DNA of 64,000 bases, from positions 9,803,575-9,867,574 of the forward strand of contig CM037832.1 in NCBI GenBank assembly GCA_021234535.1, written 5' to 3'. The position numbers and the translations under genes were made by a program. The stretch is from Stichopus chloronotus (taxonomy: Eukaryota > Echinodermata > Holothuroidea > Aspidochirotida > Stichopodidae). This document shows, piece by piece, positions 27,128 through 40,382 of the stretch; the stretch's first letter is position 1, and each line of letters starts with the position of its first letter. The notes beneath the pieces are model-generated. The model made no database searches. It saw only the letters and a program-made list of their open reading frames with translations, and was not told where the DNA came from.

Positions 27128-28316
27128 AATGTGGATTCGAAAATGTTAATGGCACTACCGGAACAAGCGTTTATACCTGGTATCCGGATATTCCACCAAT
27201 GATGTCGGGTCCCAGTTCCAAAACTGCTACACAGATCCAAGGTTTCACCGATGCAAATTGTATACTGTAGGTGTCAAAATTCGACATGTACACCTCACTG
27301 AGAACACTCGATTGTCACGCACATACTTAAGATACACATTGTCTTATGTTAATGCAAAATACCATATCGTGACTTCACAACAAATTCATAGCTCAATGGA
27401 AGTTACATTCTCTGTCATCGTCACCAGACCAAATATGGACTACAGGGACATGTGTTCGAATATTGGACTCGGTGCAAACACACAGTATCAGAACAGGAGA
27501 TGTGGTGAAAAGTGAAAATGAATTTCACTCAAAGGCAAACCTGATGGTTTTAATCTTGACATATTCTTGAAATCATAAATGAAATGGGGCATGTTTGATT
27601 GACAGTGTATCAACTAACAAGTCAAGAATCAATTCATCTGGATCGCTGTGATGATGGTTGCAAGGTCCTTAAATTGCCTTCCAAGTTTGAACCTTTCAGC
27701 TGTGTAAACATGCGGCAACGGTATGCTGCAAATCAAGCGCCACCTTCATACATATTATACTCACCATTTTTTTTTACAGGGTAGCCAGATTATTCATTTC
27801 ACATACACCCATAACAGAGAAGCTTTAATGTGACCACATAAATACAGTATCAACATGTACTGCACCTCTGCCTCCATGACTATCTTATACTAATCACAAG
27901 ATAACCAGCCTGACTTAACTGACTTGAATTGCCAGGATAGTTAGACCAAAGTTCACAAAGACAACAAAATATCGCTGATAAATGTAGACAGAAATATCTA
28001 TTGAACTCCACACTCTTTATAGAACATTGGGACGGCAGAATGGGAAGGTGGCGCTCATCTGGTACTAAACAAAATGATGCCCAATGTGGTGTTAAAGGTT
28101 ACTAGTATAAAAGTTACCAGTTACATGCTGTTAAAGGTTACCAGTCTAAACGTGGTAGATGGGAGTGAATTTGTTGTGCTGAGACAGGAAAGGAGTGAAA
28201 TAAACCAAACTCAACAAAAAGAACTATTAATGTGCACGCATCAGTAAGTGGGGCATTTCCTCCAATAAACATTAATTTCAAACCTTTCTGATTCACAACG
28301 TGTTTCCCACAACTAG

Positions 28317-28516
28317 CTGGTGTTGGTATTCCCGAGTGGCTATACTAACCCCTTGCTTCACTAATGAAAACATTTGACCTTGTTTAGTCCATGGAGGACA
28401 GGCTAGGCTTAGAGGGCGCAGTGCTAGAATTAGTTTCGAGGACATTTAGAACAAGGTCAAATGTATGCATTGCATTATGCATGCACTGGGTAAGTATATG
28501 TCTAGGATGTGAATGC
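28317..28516. repeat. Foldback family, palindromic copy
   Basis: The left arm (28317-28385) carries CCCTTGCTTCACTAATG and CATTTGACC. The right half (28402-28516) carries GGCTAGGCTTAGAGGGCGC, CTAGAATTAGTTTCGAGG, GGTCAAATGTATGCAT and GGTAAGTATATGTC, which is the left-half sequence on the other strand. The middle of the left half is deleted. This copy shows that the family is an inverted repeat. Confidence 0.8.
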
Positions 28517-28560
28517 ATCATTTATGGCGGCTTACACTTTGCGGCTCAAAGACAAAACTC

Positions 28561-28763
28561 ACTGGTGTGGGTATTCATGAGTGATTATACTTACCAAAAC
28601 AGCAAGGCATACGTGGCACGTTGAAAAGGCACTCGAGCGAAAGGCAAACGAAAGCGAGCTAGGCCTTAGAGGGCGCGGTGAATTGACTTCGAGGTTTGTA
28701 GAGCATAGGTCAAACTGATGCAGTAGTGTGGCAAGGGGTAAGTATATGTCTACATGTGAATTG
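28561..28763. repeat. Foldback family, left tip plus right half
   Basis: Only about 35 nt of the left end remains (GGTGTGGGTATTCATGAGTG, TATACTTACC). About 30 nt of unrelated sequence follows, then a right half starting with GGCACTCGAGCGAAAGGC and ending in GGTAAGTATATGTCTAC. It lies 45 nt from the previous copy, so the two are effectively in tandem. Confidence 0.8.
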
Positions 28764-29990
28764 CTGTAATCTGCAAAAATACAGCCAATTTTTACTTTCC
28801 CCAGCTGTATATAATTTACCATCATTTACACGTCTCTGTCGACCATGAAATATTAAACTATCTATTTTAGCAACAATGAGGCCACTTTTTTCCTTCTTCT
28901 CGTTTCAATTCCCCATAAAACAGAGGAATAACAAAGCTGCTGGAAAATAGGATTAACAAGGAAAAATAGTTCTAAAAGGAAACTAAATCTGTAAAGTTTC
29001 AAGATGAGGAAGTCTGAAGGCTTGTCTACGAACCTTTACCACACTGAGCTTGGATGAATGTAGGGGAGATTCTCCTGTTTTGGATAAGTGCCTAGAGGGT
29101 AATGAGGCAGGGGTACCGATGACGAAACAAATTTTTCTAATCAAATGTTTTATCTGGAAATTTTCAGGACAAGAACTGACACAATGAAAACGTATAACAG
29201 CTTTTCATGAGTAAATTCTCATGTTCAAGGAGACTTTCTCATGAAATCAAAACCATGTACACATTCATGTGAACATGGACCTTGATCACTGCCCTCCTCA
29301 ACCGACCAATAAAAAAAAGGGGGGCAGCCAATCAGAAGGGACGATTTACCTTCCCCCTGCCTGACAGACTATGGGAGGCATGCAAGTTTTATGAGAAACA
29401 CAGACAGCAAAACAGCATGAATTAGGACGAGCAATAAGAAACAGCTTCATTCTTAACTCTGCTTCTTTCTATCCATTTCTATCTTTCAATGAAAATTCAA
29501 GAGAAGTACAATGACTTTTGTATGGCAGACTTACAATTATGCTCTTCCTTAGATCTCCAGGGAAACTATACTGAGGGCATTCCAGTCATTAAAATCCCCG
29601 ATGAGAGGACTTCAAACTACCACATACATAATTTAAACCAATTTTTTCAAAGAAGGTTGTTTTTTTTTAATAGATAAAAGGTTAATTTAATTAGCAGGAA
29701 GAAGAATGTAATGTTAGTCTAGAAAGTATGGCACTCTATTTTACATCTGAAAGTGAACTTGAAGAGGAACAGACTTAGCTCATTCACTTCTTAATGGCAC
29801 TTCTTAATGGCACTTCTAGGGCACCAGAGCCATGTACCAATTTACTACTTATTTTTAAATCAGCAAGACAGTCTGGTACCTTCATACTTAATCTGATCCT
29901 TTCTTTTTTTAATCAACTGGAGAAATGAACATTATCTGTCACTGTCAGAGTTCCAGATAACCAACAAACTGTTGTACTCCCTACAAATCA

Positions 29991-30206
29991 CTGGTGTGGG
30001 TATTCACGAGTGACTATATACTTACCCCGTGTTTCACTCTTGCATACATCGGGCCTTGCTCTGAATGTCCTCGAAAACAATTCTAGCACCGCATCCTCGT
30101 AGGCCTTTGGGGGCACGGTGCTAGAATTGTTTATGAGGACATTTAGAGCATGGTCAAATGTATGGATTAGTGAAGCAAGGGGTAAGTATATGTCTACAAT
30201 GTGAAT
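29991..30206. repeat. Foldback family, most complete palindrome
   Basis: Both halves are present with a centre near 30105, where GTAGGCCTTTGGGGGC separates GCACCGC from GCACGGTGC. The left half starts CTGGTGTGGGTATTCACG, and the right half ends GGGGTAAGTATATGTCTAC. The two outermost tips differ from each other after the shared TATACTTACCCC or its complement. This copy is the best guide to the unbroken unit of about 215 bp. Confidence 0.85.
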
Positions 30207-30598
30207 ATTTATTTTGTAGGTATGCCACTAAAGATATGCTATATACTCATAGGTGCTGAAAGCAATTAACACAAACACATGCTATGGTACAAGTTTCATG
30301 TGCAAAAGTATGCAATCCTTGTAACTCATTGACCAGTGTGTGGGTATTCAAAACTGACCGGAAGTACCAGGCTTGCTACCACTAATGCATTGCCTTAAGT
30401 AACACCGAGCATTGAATAAAAAAAAAAGAGAGAGCTTAACAGAACAGAGAATGAAGTACACAAATAACACAAGGATATGCAGGGTTTATTGAATGCAGAG
30501 GTATCTGCACTGTGCCAAAATATAGGGGAAGTAGAAGTAGGTTGAGGTCAAATGGTGGAATTCCTTAAGACATGAAGTACTGCCCTCTCCCCATAACT

Positions 30599-30712
30599 CA
30601 TTGTGTGGGTATTCATGAGTGACTTTACTTAGCTCTTGCTTCAACAGTGCATTAAGTTTGACCTAGTTCAAAGTGAAATCAAAATCAGTTCTCACACAGC
30701 ACCCTCTAAGCA
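30599..30712 (+). repeat. Foldback family, diverged left half
   Basis: Recognisable by TGTGTGGGTATTCATGAGTG, CTTGCTTCAACAGTGC and GCACCCTCTAAGC. It is more diverged than the other copies. A further tip with GTGTGGGTATTC and CCACTAATGCATTGCC lies at about 30336-30395. Confidence 0.7.
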
Positions 30713-31196
30713 TAGGTTCAACCTCCTTTGGCTTTCACTCTGGCTGACGCATTGTGTGTTTCTAAATGCTCCAAGGATTTGCCCCCTAACGAGGGCTTTT
30801 TCCCACGCAAACCTTGAGTATTCTTTATTTCTTTACACTTGGGTTCTGCTAATATTCACGACATACAGTACTGCACTCTTCCTTATTTCCTACTATTTGT
30901 TACATGGTTTTTATTTACTTCACCAGGAAGTGCAACGTTTTGTTTTGGAGATAATAAAATACACCATTGCAAAGCAACAGCCCAAGCAACCTGATGCTCA
31001 TCATTCCAATCGTCTTTGATGAATATTGATTCTATCCAACTTCTGACCTCTATTTCACCTTACAGCTTAAACCAAAATAAAGAGAAACAGGAAAAAAGTT
31101 AATCAAGCTGATGGGAACAGGAAGAGAAATATTGCAAAAACATGACTGTCACTGATATTTAACTCTTCTGAAGATTTTTACCCCTAGTGTCTTTCA

Positions 31197-31217
31197 CATC
31201 CATCCATCCATCCATCC
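31197..31217 (+). repeat. CATC microsatellite
   Basis: About five consecutive CATC units. No coding or regulatory role is apparent. Confidence 0.9.
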
Positions 31218-34200
31218 ACTCAAAGCACTAAAAAAAAACCTGATGTCTTGTAAGCAATTCCTTTACTGCCCATTGATAAGTCTGTTTGCAAATGTTTTGG
31301 CCTCGACCATTTTATTCTAATCAGTCCGAAAAATAATGACACACACAGAGTCGAGAGAGATGAATCTCATTGGATACTGATCATGATGGTGGTGGACAAA
31401 CCATGAAAGCAGAGCAAGACCAAGGAGAAAAAAAAAAAAGGCAGAAAAAAAAAAAGAAGGGATGAAATGACCCTTTATCGAGCGACCGCACAATGATGTA
31501 AGTTATCGTAGCCTCGAAATTAGTATCATCTGAATAAATCTGTGACGTCAACTGGATCTGAAACCGAGAGGCAGAGTTGTCATCACCGTGTGTTTTTCCA
31601 TGAAAGACACTTCCAAAAACACACAATTTGATCTTCGTGTGTGAACGAAGAAGCAGGCGAGATGCGGAGAGGTACAGCATGTGTAGGCATCCGCATCCTC
31701 CGAGAGAAGGCCTCCCTGTATGCAGAGGATTTGTTTTTGCTGTGTTTAAATGGGAGTCAGTTTACCGTGGGCTTTAAAGATATCAGGGAGAGAGAGGCTG
31801 AATGTGCCACTACAATACGGGTAGGAAGGAAAACAACGCTTGGGGAGATAATGGTTGGCGCTAGTGAGGATAACCTCCATGTGTGGTGACATTACAGCTT
31901 GATGGTTCAAAGTGACTTATAATGCATTTGACTTGTAGGTTAAGCAAATTGTCCTCACCTTTCTTTATAGCTAATAATCATAGTACATTGACTTTTAATG
32001 GATGAGAATTCAAACTTCTTGAAAAATACTGTTACTATTCATGAATTTATTAGATTTACTTAAGCATCCACCTTTTTAAGGAAAAAACAATTTAGTTTCA
32101 TAAAATGTTAACAAATTGTATTGCATGAAAATATGCTTGTGACAACATTCAATCTTTTTGTTTCCAAAAGCAAAAGGGTTAATGACTTACACGTGTTATA
32201 TTCTACGTTCACACTAGGGTTGTAAAATTGTTTCAAGTATAAAGTATATGTTGTATAGTAAAAAGTATATGTAAAAAAAACATCAGCTTGAAGGAGTTAA
32301 TAATAAAAAATGAGATGACTAAACAAAAGTTTTGAAGGCTTGTATGCCATAAATATGACATCAATTCCCCACAATTTTATGTAATATCAAAAACATGAAA
32401 AGGCCTTAAGATTGTTGATTGTTAACCTTCAAGTCTCCATTACTTTAACCGGTACTCTAGATTAAATTTGTGGCTAGCAGCTCGCACACTTCCAGCATAT
32501 TTGCACATGTAAAAAGAAGTAATCTGCTAATTAATGCAAGCTGTCTATGTCACCAAGAGTTCAAGTTGTGCACTAGATCTGTCTAAAAGAATTGACAAAA
32601 ACATGTTTGACGAGCTGCGAGAGCAAACAATACACAACTCAGCCATTGCAAATTTTGGATGAATAGAGGTGAAAGATAATTATGAAAATGCCACAAAGAT
32701 GCACAAAAATGTAGTTTCTGTCGTAAGTGTCCAGATGGGCATATTACGTCTGTTTCATTGTTGTGTCATGCAGAGAAATTTCCTTTTAAAGGAGATGATC
32801 ACATGGTAAAAATGGTAAAAAATTTGCTGTATCTCTCCATCCTCATTAAATGGGACAATTCTATAGCGATGACACTGCCGATCCTATGGACTCTGATATA
32901 CTTTGTTAAGCACCTTGCCCAAGTTGAACTACGTTCAACAGTTTCCCTTTCTATTCTTACGAACATGGCAAAAAAATATGAATGCCTTTCTTTCCCCCAG
33001 CGACAAGAGCACCCATAAAATGATTGCTCATATCACAAAAACAATATTCAAATTCCTGTTTCATCTGAATTGATTAACATTTCACTTGGGTGGAACATCA
33101 CCAGCAATGATAATCTGAAACTTTGCGTTTATTTTAGAACCAGCTCTTCTCTTGAGCGGTTTTTTTTTTTTTTCATCCTTCTCTGGTTGCAATTACATCA
33201 GGTTTTTTCAGGTTTGGCTTGTACATGTGACAGCTGCGGAAACAAATCCTAAAAAAATCTGATGGATTTATACGCTTAGACAGGTTTACAATATCATAAC
33301 CAGCCTGAGACAGTCGAAAAGCCTGCATCGCAAAAACATTCCAGAAAGTGCCACTGATCTATACTTTACTCTCAAGCATTTCCTGGCATGTCAGTGAGCA
33401 CAGGTTGAACATGAACACCTCAGTAACTGCTAAAATGTACATATCAGTGACCAGGTGACTACTGTAGGTCTGGATTCAAGCAGAATATGTGGTCTGAACA
33501 ACAGCAGCACAGCTTTGTCAAACCACTGTTTATTAAATAATGCTGGAAAATCTTCAGTACATGACCAGGAAAAGAATAGAAATAGAAAATAGAAATAATA
33601 GGCATAACTGACCAGTTGGTTTCCTCTGAAGATTAGCGAGCTAGAGTACACATCTAAATTGTCAATTTTGGTTGAAAAAGCTTTCTGATGTCAAAAGCAA
33701 TAATGGGGTGGATAATTACACCCTTACTGGTACCCACATAACTTCTGCACTCTCAATCTAAGTGGCATGACTGTTTGTGACATTTAGTACTGATGCCACT
33801 ATGGGATATGGTCCTATTCAGATTAATAGCACCATTCTCCTTTTTTTCCATCTGACCAGAGGTCAAAGTTCATGGTAACTGGCAGTTCGGAGGGCATGGT
33901 AGACAGAGATATCAGCAGTTGCATGGAAACAGGAAATGCTTTAAATTTGTAGAGCAGAACATGTGTTTGGTAGCTTGTACTTCAACACATGTTCATTCCA
34001 AAAATCTTGTTTCAAATTTTGACAGTGTGCCATCTGTGTGTAGAGTGAGTCGAAATAGAAGCAAAAGCTCGCGAATGTTGGTATTACCAATGCAGTCAGA
34101 GCTGGCGCACGTGTCCGTTTTGCACGCTATGAAACAGAAGGAGAAAAATTAGCAGATCCTGGTTCAATCCAAACAAACTGTATGTTACTTTTTGCTATTT

Positions 34201-35890
34201 CTTTTTTTTTTCTTTTTTTTTCTTTTTTGGTTTTAGGGTATTGGTTTAAGGTGCTTGTATACTAAAGTTGAATGATAGCTACACACTCAAAGGTTTCTGG
34301 AACGCTTCCTATGCCCCCCTTTTTTTTTTTTTTTTACTTCATTGTTAGTTTTCACATAACCACCCTTCATATACATGAGTGGTAATACATCTTGGAACGA
34401 ATCAGACAGTTGACTTTCATTTCCTGCAGAACTGGCTACATAAAGGATGCAAATAAAATAATCATGAGAGGAGGCAAGCGAAGAAGCCGGAAGTAGACAA
34501 CCACCTTACAAGCAAGTTTTAATTGGTGCATCACAACTATTGAACTCCAACTAAAGAGAAGTATACAAAAAAAAGGTACACTGGGTAAATTAAAAATGTC
34601 CAATGGTAAGATCTGGGTAGACGGAGGTCTGATTAGTCTATATGTAACTGCAAACTTTCTTTTCACAGCTAAACTATGCATTTGACCAATTCAAACATGA
34701 CAATAGGCCGACTTGTCACACCTTTTAACAATTCTTTCTCTCTACCAATTCTGGAGCCTGTGCTCTTACAACATACTCACACAAACTTAAAACCAGAGCA
34801 TTTTTGAAGCAAAATTTTTACGCCTTCTTGCTACATGTTTAGGTCCAAATAAATTCATTGGATGTATGACAGTACAACATTCCTCTGTTTAATATTTTTG
34901 AGGACAGGTTTGTAGATTCGCAAAAAAGTTTGACAAAATCATAACATAACTGGCGTGCCTTTAGTGCACACTAACTAATATTATTTACTGTAATTTCTTC
35001 TAATTTATGCTTAAAGTTTTTGAAACTTACCACCAAAATGTTTACTCTGGCATAAAAAAAATCCTACCATACTTCTGTCTAGGTCTTTTTTCCTAGACAT
35101 GAATACTAATTACAGTATCAACCATTGTGGGACTTTGAAAAATCTAGACATTTTTCAATACAGCCAGTTGCCTAATTAGCAAACCGTGTAATGATCAGCC
35201 TCACTGATACTTGGAATTTTACAAGAAGATTCACAAAGTTTTCAAATCATCAGCTAAAATGATGCCAACAAACTTTCACCGAAAAGGTTGGTACGTGAAA
35301 TGTCTGCACTGACATGAAGTGATCTACCAAAACAGAATGCAGGAACTACAATACTGTAGACTCATTTGAAGTCACTTTCAGTTAATGACTCCAGTAATTA
35401 TATACCATACCTGAGAGTAATACTGACACAAAAAGATTTTAGACTTTGGCAGTTCATCATTTTTGTGCAATCAAAGACTGCCCCACCAAACAGTGTTACT
35501 GAGCCATTTTAATGAGAGAGATATATATGTAAATCTATCAAAATCTTCAGATTGTAGAGGTCTTTGACCGACTGTTATGTATACCAAAGCACATAAAGCT
35601 AATGATTATAACTGAACTCAGTGGTAATTAAGATTAAAGCCACAAAGCCACCCATGAACAGATGTGAATCTGAAATTTTCTGAAATCTGAAGTTTGTGTC
35701 TTTGCTGGCTACACATCAAGATAGACATAACACATTCCATTGAAGATGTTCACAACAACAAATCTAGTCACTCAGATATGATAGAAGACTACCTATGAAG
35801 TTTAACCATTATTTGCAAAATAATCATGTTATCATTGAAGAGGAGTAGAGCCACTGAAACATCTTCAATACTTAATGACATGCAGTATAG

Positions 35891-36285
35891 GTGACATCCA
35901 GGGTTGTCACCAGTCCATTTTGAGGGCCGGGTAATTTGTGATCACCATCCTGGGGGAGGGGTCTAAGGTCTAAAAGTTTTGCAGTTGGAGAGTGCTTAGA
36001 TGCAAAATGGTGCATTCTAGAGAGCAACATAGAGGCTGCAATTCTTGCAGTAATTTTCAATTTCCAGGTTGCGAAGTTTGTAGAACTACTTAATATTGAT
36101 GTAATAGTAGTACTGAGTAACTTTCACTCAGAATTCTAAAGAAATCTAACAATTTTATTCAGTTAAGGTACGAAATTTGTGCCGGGCGGTGATGCTGAAA
36201 TTGACAGCGAGTGCCGAGCGGAAACTCTGAGAGCTGGGTAGTACCGCCCGGTGCCGCCCGGCGTGGTGACAACCCTGGTGACATC
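35891..36285. mobile_element. hAT-type miniature element with perfect 8-bp target duplication
   Basis: The element is 35899-36277, 379 bp. It begins CAGGGTTGTCACC and ends GGTGACAACCCTG, a perfect 13-bp terminal inverted repeat. GTGACATC occurs on both sides, at 35891-35898 and 36278-36285, as an exact 8-bp duplication. These are hAT hallmarks. There is no transposase. The right half is unusually GC-rich for this window, with CCGCCCGG repeated. The perfect duplication suggests a relatively recent insertion. Confidence 0.92.
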
Positions 36286-36639
36286 TAGACTCCCTGTATC
36301 ATCATCCAATTGGTAAAAAATAACTTTTGTTTTCACTTTAATATCTTGCACGTATTGAAAAAGAAAGGAGAGGTGGGTGTGACAGGGTACAGGAGGTTAG
36401 ATACTAGATAGCAAAGGAGGGCAGGGTAAGCTTAGACAATTGCAATGCTTTCGCATGAAAAGGTCCAGTCAATACGCTAGAACCATGTGGATACCTCTGG
36501 TATTATACTTAGAATAAAAGGAAAGCGTCACGGTACTTTCATGTCATAAAAGGTGATTGCAAACCAAAACGTCAAAGGACGTAGCGATTCCTTGAGAATA
36601 TACATGAAAGACAGAGTGCAACCTGCACATCATGTTTGG

Positions 36640-38170
36640 AATTGTAGGAACTATGCCTTTCTGAGACACTGTGTTTTCACAGTTTTCAAACTATGACAAC
36701 TACTGACCTCAAGTGACCGTTGACCTCCTTAAAATACGACAGACAATATCTACATTCTACTCATCCAGAAATGCTTAAGTTCTAAGGGTGCAGTTCCAGC
36801 AACAGTCACTTGCTAATACATCTTCTGTAAAAAGTTTTCAAAATTTAACCTCTGATATCTATAAAAGACCTTTGACATATATACAGCAGGCATCACCTAC
36901 TCACAATTGACAATCTAAACACCAACTTCCTCCCTTCTTCACATTATGTGTTCACAAGATTTTCAAACTGAGACCCACTACTAACCTCAAGTGACATTTG
37001 ATCCCCTAAACCTTGACAGAGATTATCTACTCATCAAGAGCTATCAATGTTGTCAACCAAGGTCTCTAGCACCATTCACTTTGATTGATTGATTGATTGA
37101 GTGATTGATTGATTGATTACTGATAAGTATCACATCTCAACATGCATAACTGTACACTGCAGAAACATCCAAGAGGTTCCTACCTTGAGATGTCATGTGC
37201 CTATACCATAGGTTTCACAAATTGAGCCTTCTTGCCTAAAATGGCCTCTTCCAAATAAAATACTGTAGGTTGTTGTGGTCAATAGTTAACATTGCACATT
37301 CATAACGAATACGCAATCAGTGTAAGTTTCAATGTTTTTAGACATCGTAAACTAGGTTTTCGCTTTTTGGCCACTGTTGACTCCAAATGTCCATTAGTCT
37401 CCACTAAAAACATCATGGGGCTTCAATGGAATGTGCTACACCCAAGTACATGCCTAACGCAACATCTCTCCAAGCTTCCCTTCTTGGGATATCATGTTAA
37501 CAAAATTTTCACAATTTGACAACTGTTGACCCTAAATGACCTCTGACTGCCACAAAACAACTGTACTCTATGTGGTACAACTACAGACCAAGTATTCCAT
37601 TTGTCCAAGCTTCCCTTCTTGAGATATTGTGTTTACAAGGTTTTCACTATTTGACCCTTGATGACCCCAAGGGATCATCATGGTTCTTGGACTTAATGTG
37701 GTACACCCACACTCCAAATGTCAGAATCGTCCAAGTTTCTCTTCTTGTGTTTATGTTTTCACACTTTGACCTCTTTTGACCCCAAATGACCGTTGACCTC
37801 CGCTAAAGCAATAGCCCTTTTGTACTCAATTAAATATAACCACTACAAAATATGAGATTTGTCCAAGTCCCCTTGAAATATTATGTTTACAAGATTTTCA
37901 CTATTTAACCCTCCTTGACCAAAATGACCTTTGGCCTACACCAAAAACAATATCTTCTTGTAATCAATAAGGTACACCCTACAAACCAAATATGAGCTCT
38001 GTACAATGTCACCTTCCTGAAATACCATCTACAAGGTTTTCACAATTTGACCCTGTTGACCGCCAAATGAACTTTGACTTCCATTAAAAGTACAGGCTTC
38101 TTGTACTCTTGAAGTTCCATCAACATAGTTCAAGTCTCCCTTCTTGAGATATCGTGTTAATAGGGCAGGC
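36640..38170 (+). repeat. Long R2 tandem array
   Basis: This is the longest R2 block. The landmark CCCTTCTTGAGATAT or a variant recurs at about 37478, 37611, 37738, 37868, 38010 and 38147, a period of about 130-140 nt, and each unit contains a TTTGACC...TTGACC tract. DR1-like sites include TGACCGTTGACCT near 36716 and 37788. A TTGA tetranucleotide microsatellite at 37081-37118 interrupts the array. Short open frames across the array reflect the repeat and are not genes. Confidence 0.85.
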
Positions 38171-38185
38171 ATCACAAACATCCAT

Positions 38186-38248
38186 ACATGCACACACACA
38201 TACACACATGCATACACACATGCATACACACATGCATACACACATGAT
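38186..38248 (+). repeat. CA-rich microsatellite at the end of the R2 array
   Basis: Repeats of ACACACATGCAT and ACACACATACAC follow directly after the phrase GGGCAGGCATCACA that ends the R2 array. The same junction occurs in the block at 60.3-60.9 kb. Confidence 0.85.
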
Positions 38249-40382
38249 TACAATGTAAGACATATACAGTAATCCACACCAAAAAGTACAGAATTCTGAG
38301 CACATAAAGACAGTGTTCCTGCTGTCCTTAACAAAGTGAAATGTGCAATAGTCGTGTAGAAAGAGGTAAGTGATGAGCAAAGTACATCCTGCAGTGTAGT
38401 CATAGTCCAGTAGTAAGTATAATGAAAACTTGACAAACTAGACTCACAAAACAGAAATGGACTTACAACAACGAAAAATAGAATGACCACTAAAGCTTTG
38501 AGAACAACAGAGCAAGGCAAAAATCCAGGAGGGGGCAATCTGAGGGGAGAATGATCCAAATTCATCCCAACTGCAAAAAGATATTAATCATCTGTCTTAA
38601 GACTGTGGGAAGATTGAAACTACACTGGAAATTGTCATTAATCAGTTCTAGCATGGTGTCAAGTGAGCCAAGGGTAAGTGAGAGGTCAAACTGAAAAAAA
38701 ATTGACACTCACTCCCATTGATCAACAACAACCAGCATAGTCCAATCAATCATTCTAACGACGAAAGGCAGTGTCATCCAACAAATAAAGGACAGCACTA
38801 ATTAAGTCTATTTGTAATATACAGGTTTGTCTAAGCTTTGTCACAAAGGTAAGATATGGTACATATTAATTACAACTCACAGATAATCATCGACCATTCA
38901 TACACCTTTCAAGCACTGCTGGAGCAGTGACAACTTGAATTCCCTCCAAACTAACACTAAAGTTCCATCCAACGCAGATGAATTTTATCGACACTGACAA
39001 ACAGTCTTTGAGGGAATAAAAAGATATATATATATATGCAGAGACCTTGAAGGCACACAGCAAAATTTCCAGCAATTTAAATTTTGGAAGGAATTATTTA
39101 AAGGACAAAAAGAAGAGGGGGGAGGGAATAAATCAAAACTGATCAATTGTTTCCTTGTTTATCCCTCCACTCAAATTGGAAGAGTATACTGTAATGGCTG
39201 CCATGTTGATCAATTGCAATAAACTGCAGAACTATGCATGTGACGATCATTCATTGATTGATGGAGTGTGGGGTAGTCAGATCTGTCCAAAATTTCTTCC
39301 CCCAAGGGCCTGAGCAAATCTACCTTGATAAGGTCAACAGCAACTTCTGCAAATAACCAATCTAGAAAATGTCAAGGCTGCATATCTTTTTACATGATAT
39401 TATTTTTCTCCCTTTTACATTCCTCACCAAAAGGCCAAAGAAATTTGTGCTATGGTGATGGCCTGTATGTGAAGTGATCAACTAAAACAGTGAGCGCATT
39501 TGCTTGAAATTTACACATGGTGTGAATATGAATGTTTTTTAAGGGGTTGAAGGTCATTTTGAGGTCAGAGTTATCTTGTTTATGGATCCGCTGGTCTTTG
39601 ATGCCTTCAAGATGACGCTGAACGTTAATGACGAAACACAGGAATTATCCACTTCTCCAGGCTGATCTACAATCCATCTCTGAGCATACACCAATAAGGG
39701 GACCAATGTTGGCGAGGTTTTCATCTGTAACCACACACGACCTTTGACCTCCGTGAAAATGATGGATCGTACGGTGACATCATGTAAACCTTCCTGCCAA
39801 GGTCGTGTTTCAAATTGCATGTATTCGGTGAATATTGCTCACCGGAGTTTTAGATGCTTTCTTCCGTTGACTTCTAATCCTCCTGACCTCCATGAAAATC
39901 CCCCAAAACTCACCCAGTTTGGATATTTATGAGGGACAACTTATCTGTCTCTAATCATCATGCAAGAGTAGACTGGCAACCTTTGACACTATCCTGATAC
40001 CTCTGCTACATGCTATCTGGAATAGCATGGATTTAAGAGGTGCAGTAGTAATAGGGAATGATAAGTGAGGAGCGAAGGTAAAATACAAAGATCTTCCATC
40101 TATGCCAAGTTCAACCTAATGTTATCATGTTTGACATTTACTTGTAGAGATACATTATTAACAATCATTTTTTTACTTCTGCTTTAACCTGCTTCTTGGA
40201 AGATAGGAAGAGCTTTCTCTCTGTGAAGTATTGTCAATCCATGCTGCATTATCTCTCAAGTGTTACAGTATGTGTAGGAGGTGGAAGGCACGGCAGTAGT
40301 GAAGTTTATACAGTACATGTGGTGTCAAGCTAATACATGAATTTCATCCAGTTCAGAGTGGAAATTTAGTTTGCAAATTTAC

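Larger units (their letters stand above)
26920..40382 (-). other. CMIP intron, about 13.5 kb
   Basis: This intron separates the exon encoding the PH C-terminal helix from the exon at 26830-26919. Supported contents: foldback elements between 27003 and 30712, a CATC microsatellite at 31197-31217, a palindromic CRE TGACGTCA at 31543-31550, a hAT-type miniature element at 35899-36277, and an R2 array with microsatellites at 36640-38250. A weaker R2-like stretch at about 39730-39900 includes CGACCTTTGACCTCC. Poly-T runs lie near 33160, 34200 and 34320. The patch 31480-31880 is open on both strands and somewhat richer in GC, but I cannot match it to a family. Elsewhere I see only AT-rich sequence. 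Confidence 0.85.

Noticed and set aside
33460..38690. Minus-strand exon-like segments at about 38626-38690, 34510-34550 and 33470-33560, also joinable in phase.
   Set aside because: They lie between the CMIP exons at 40383-40505 and 26830-26919, whose products are contiguous in the family. There is no independent similarity.
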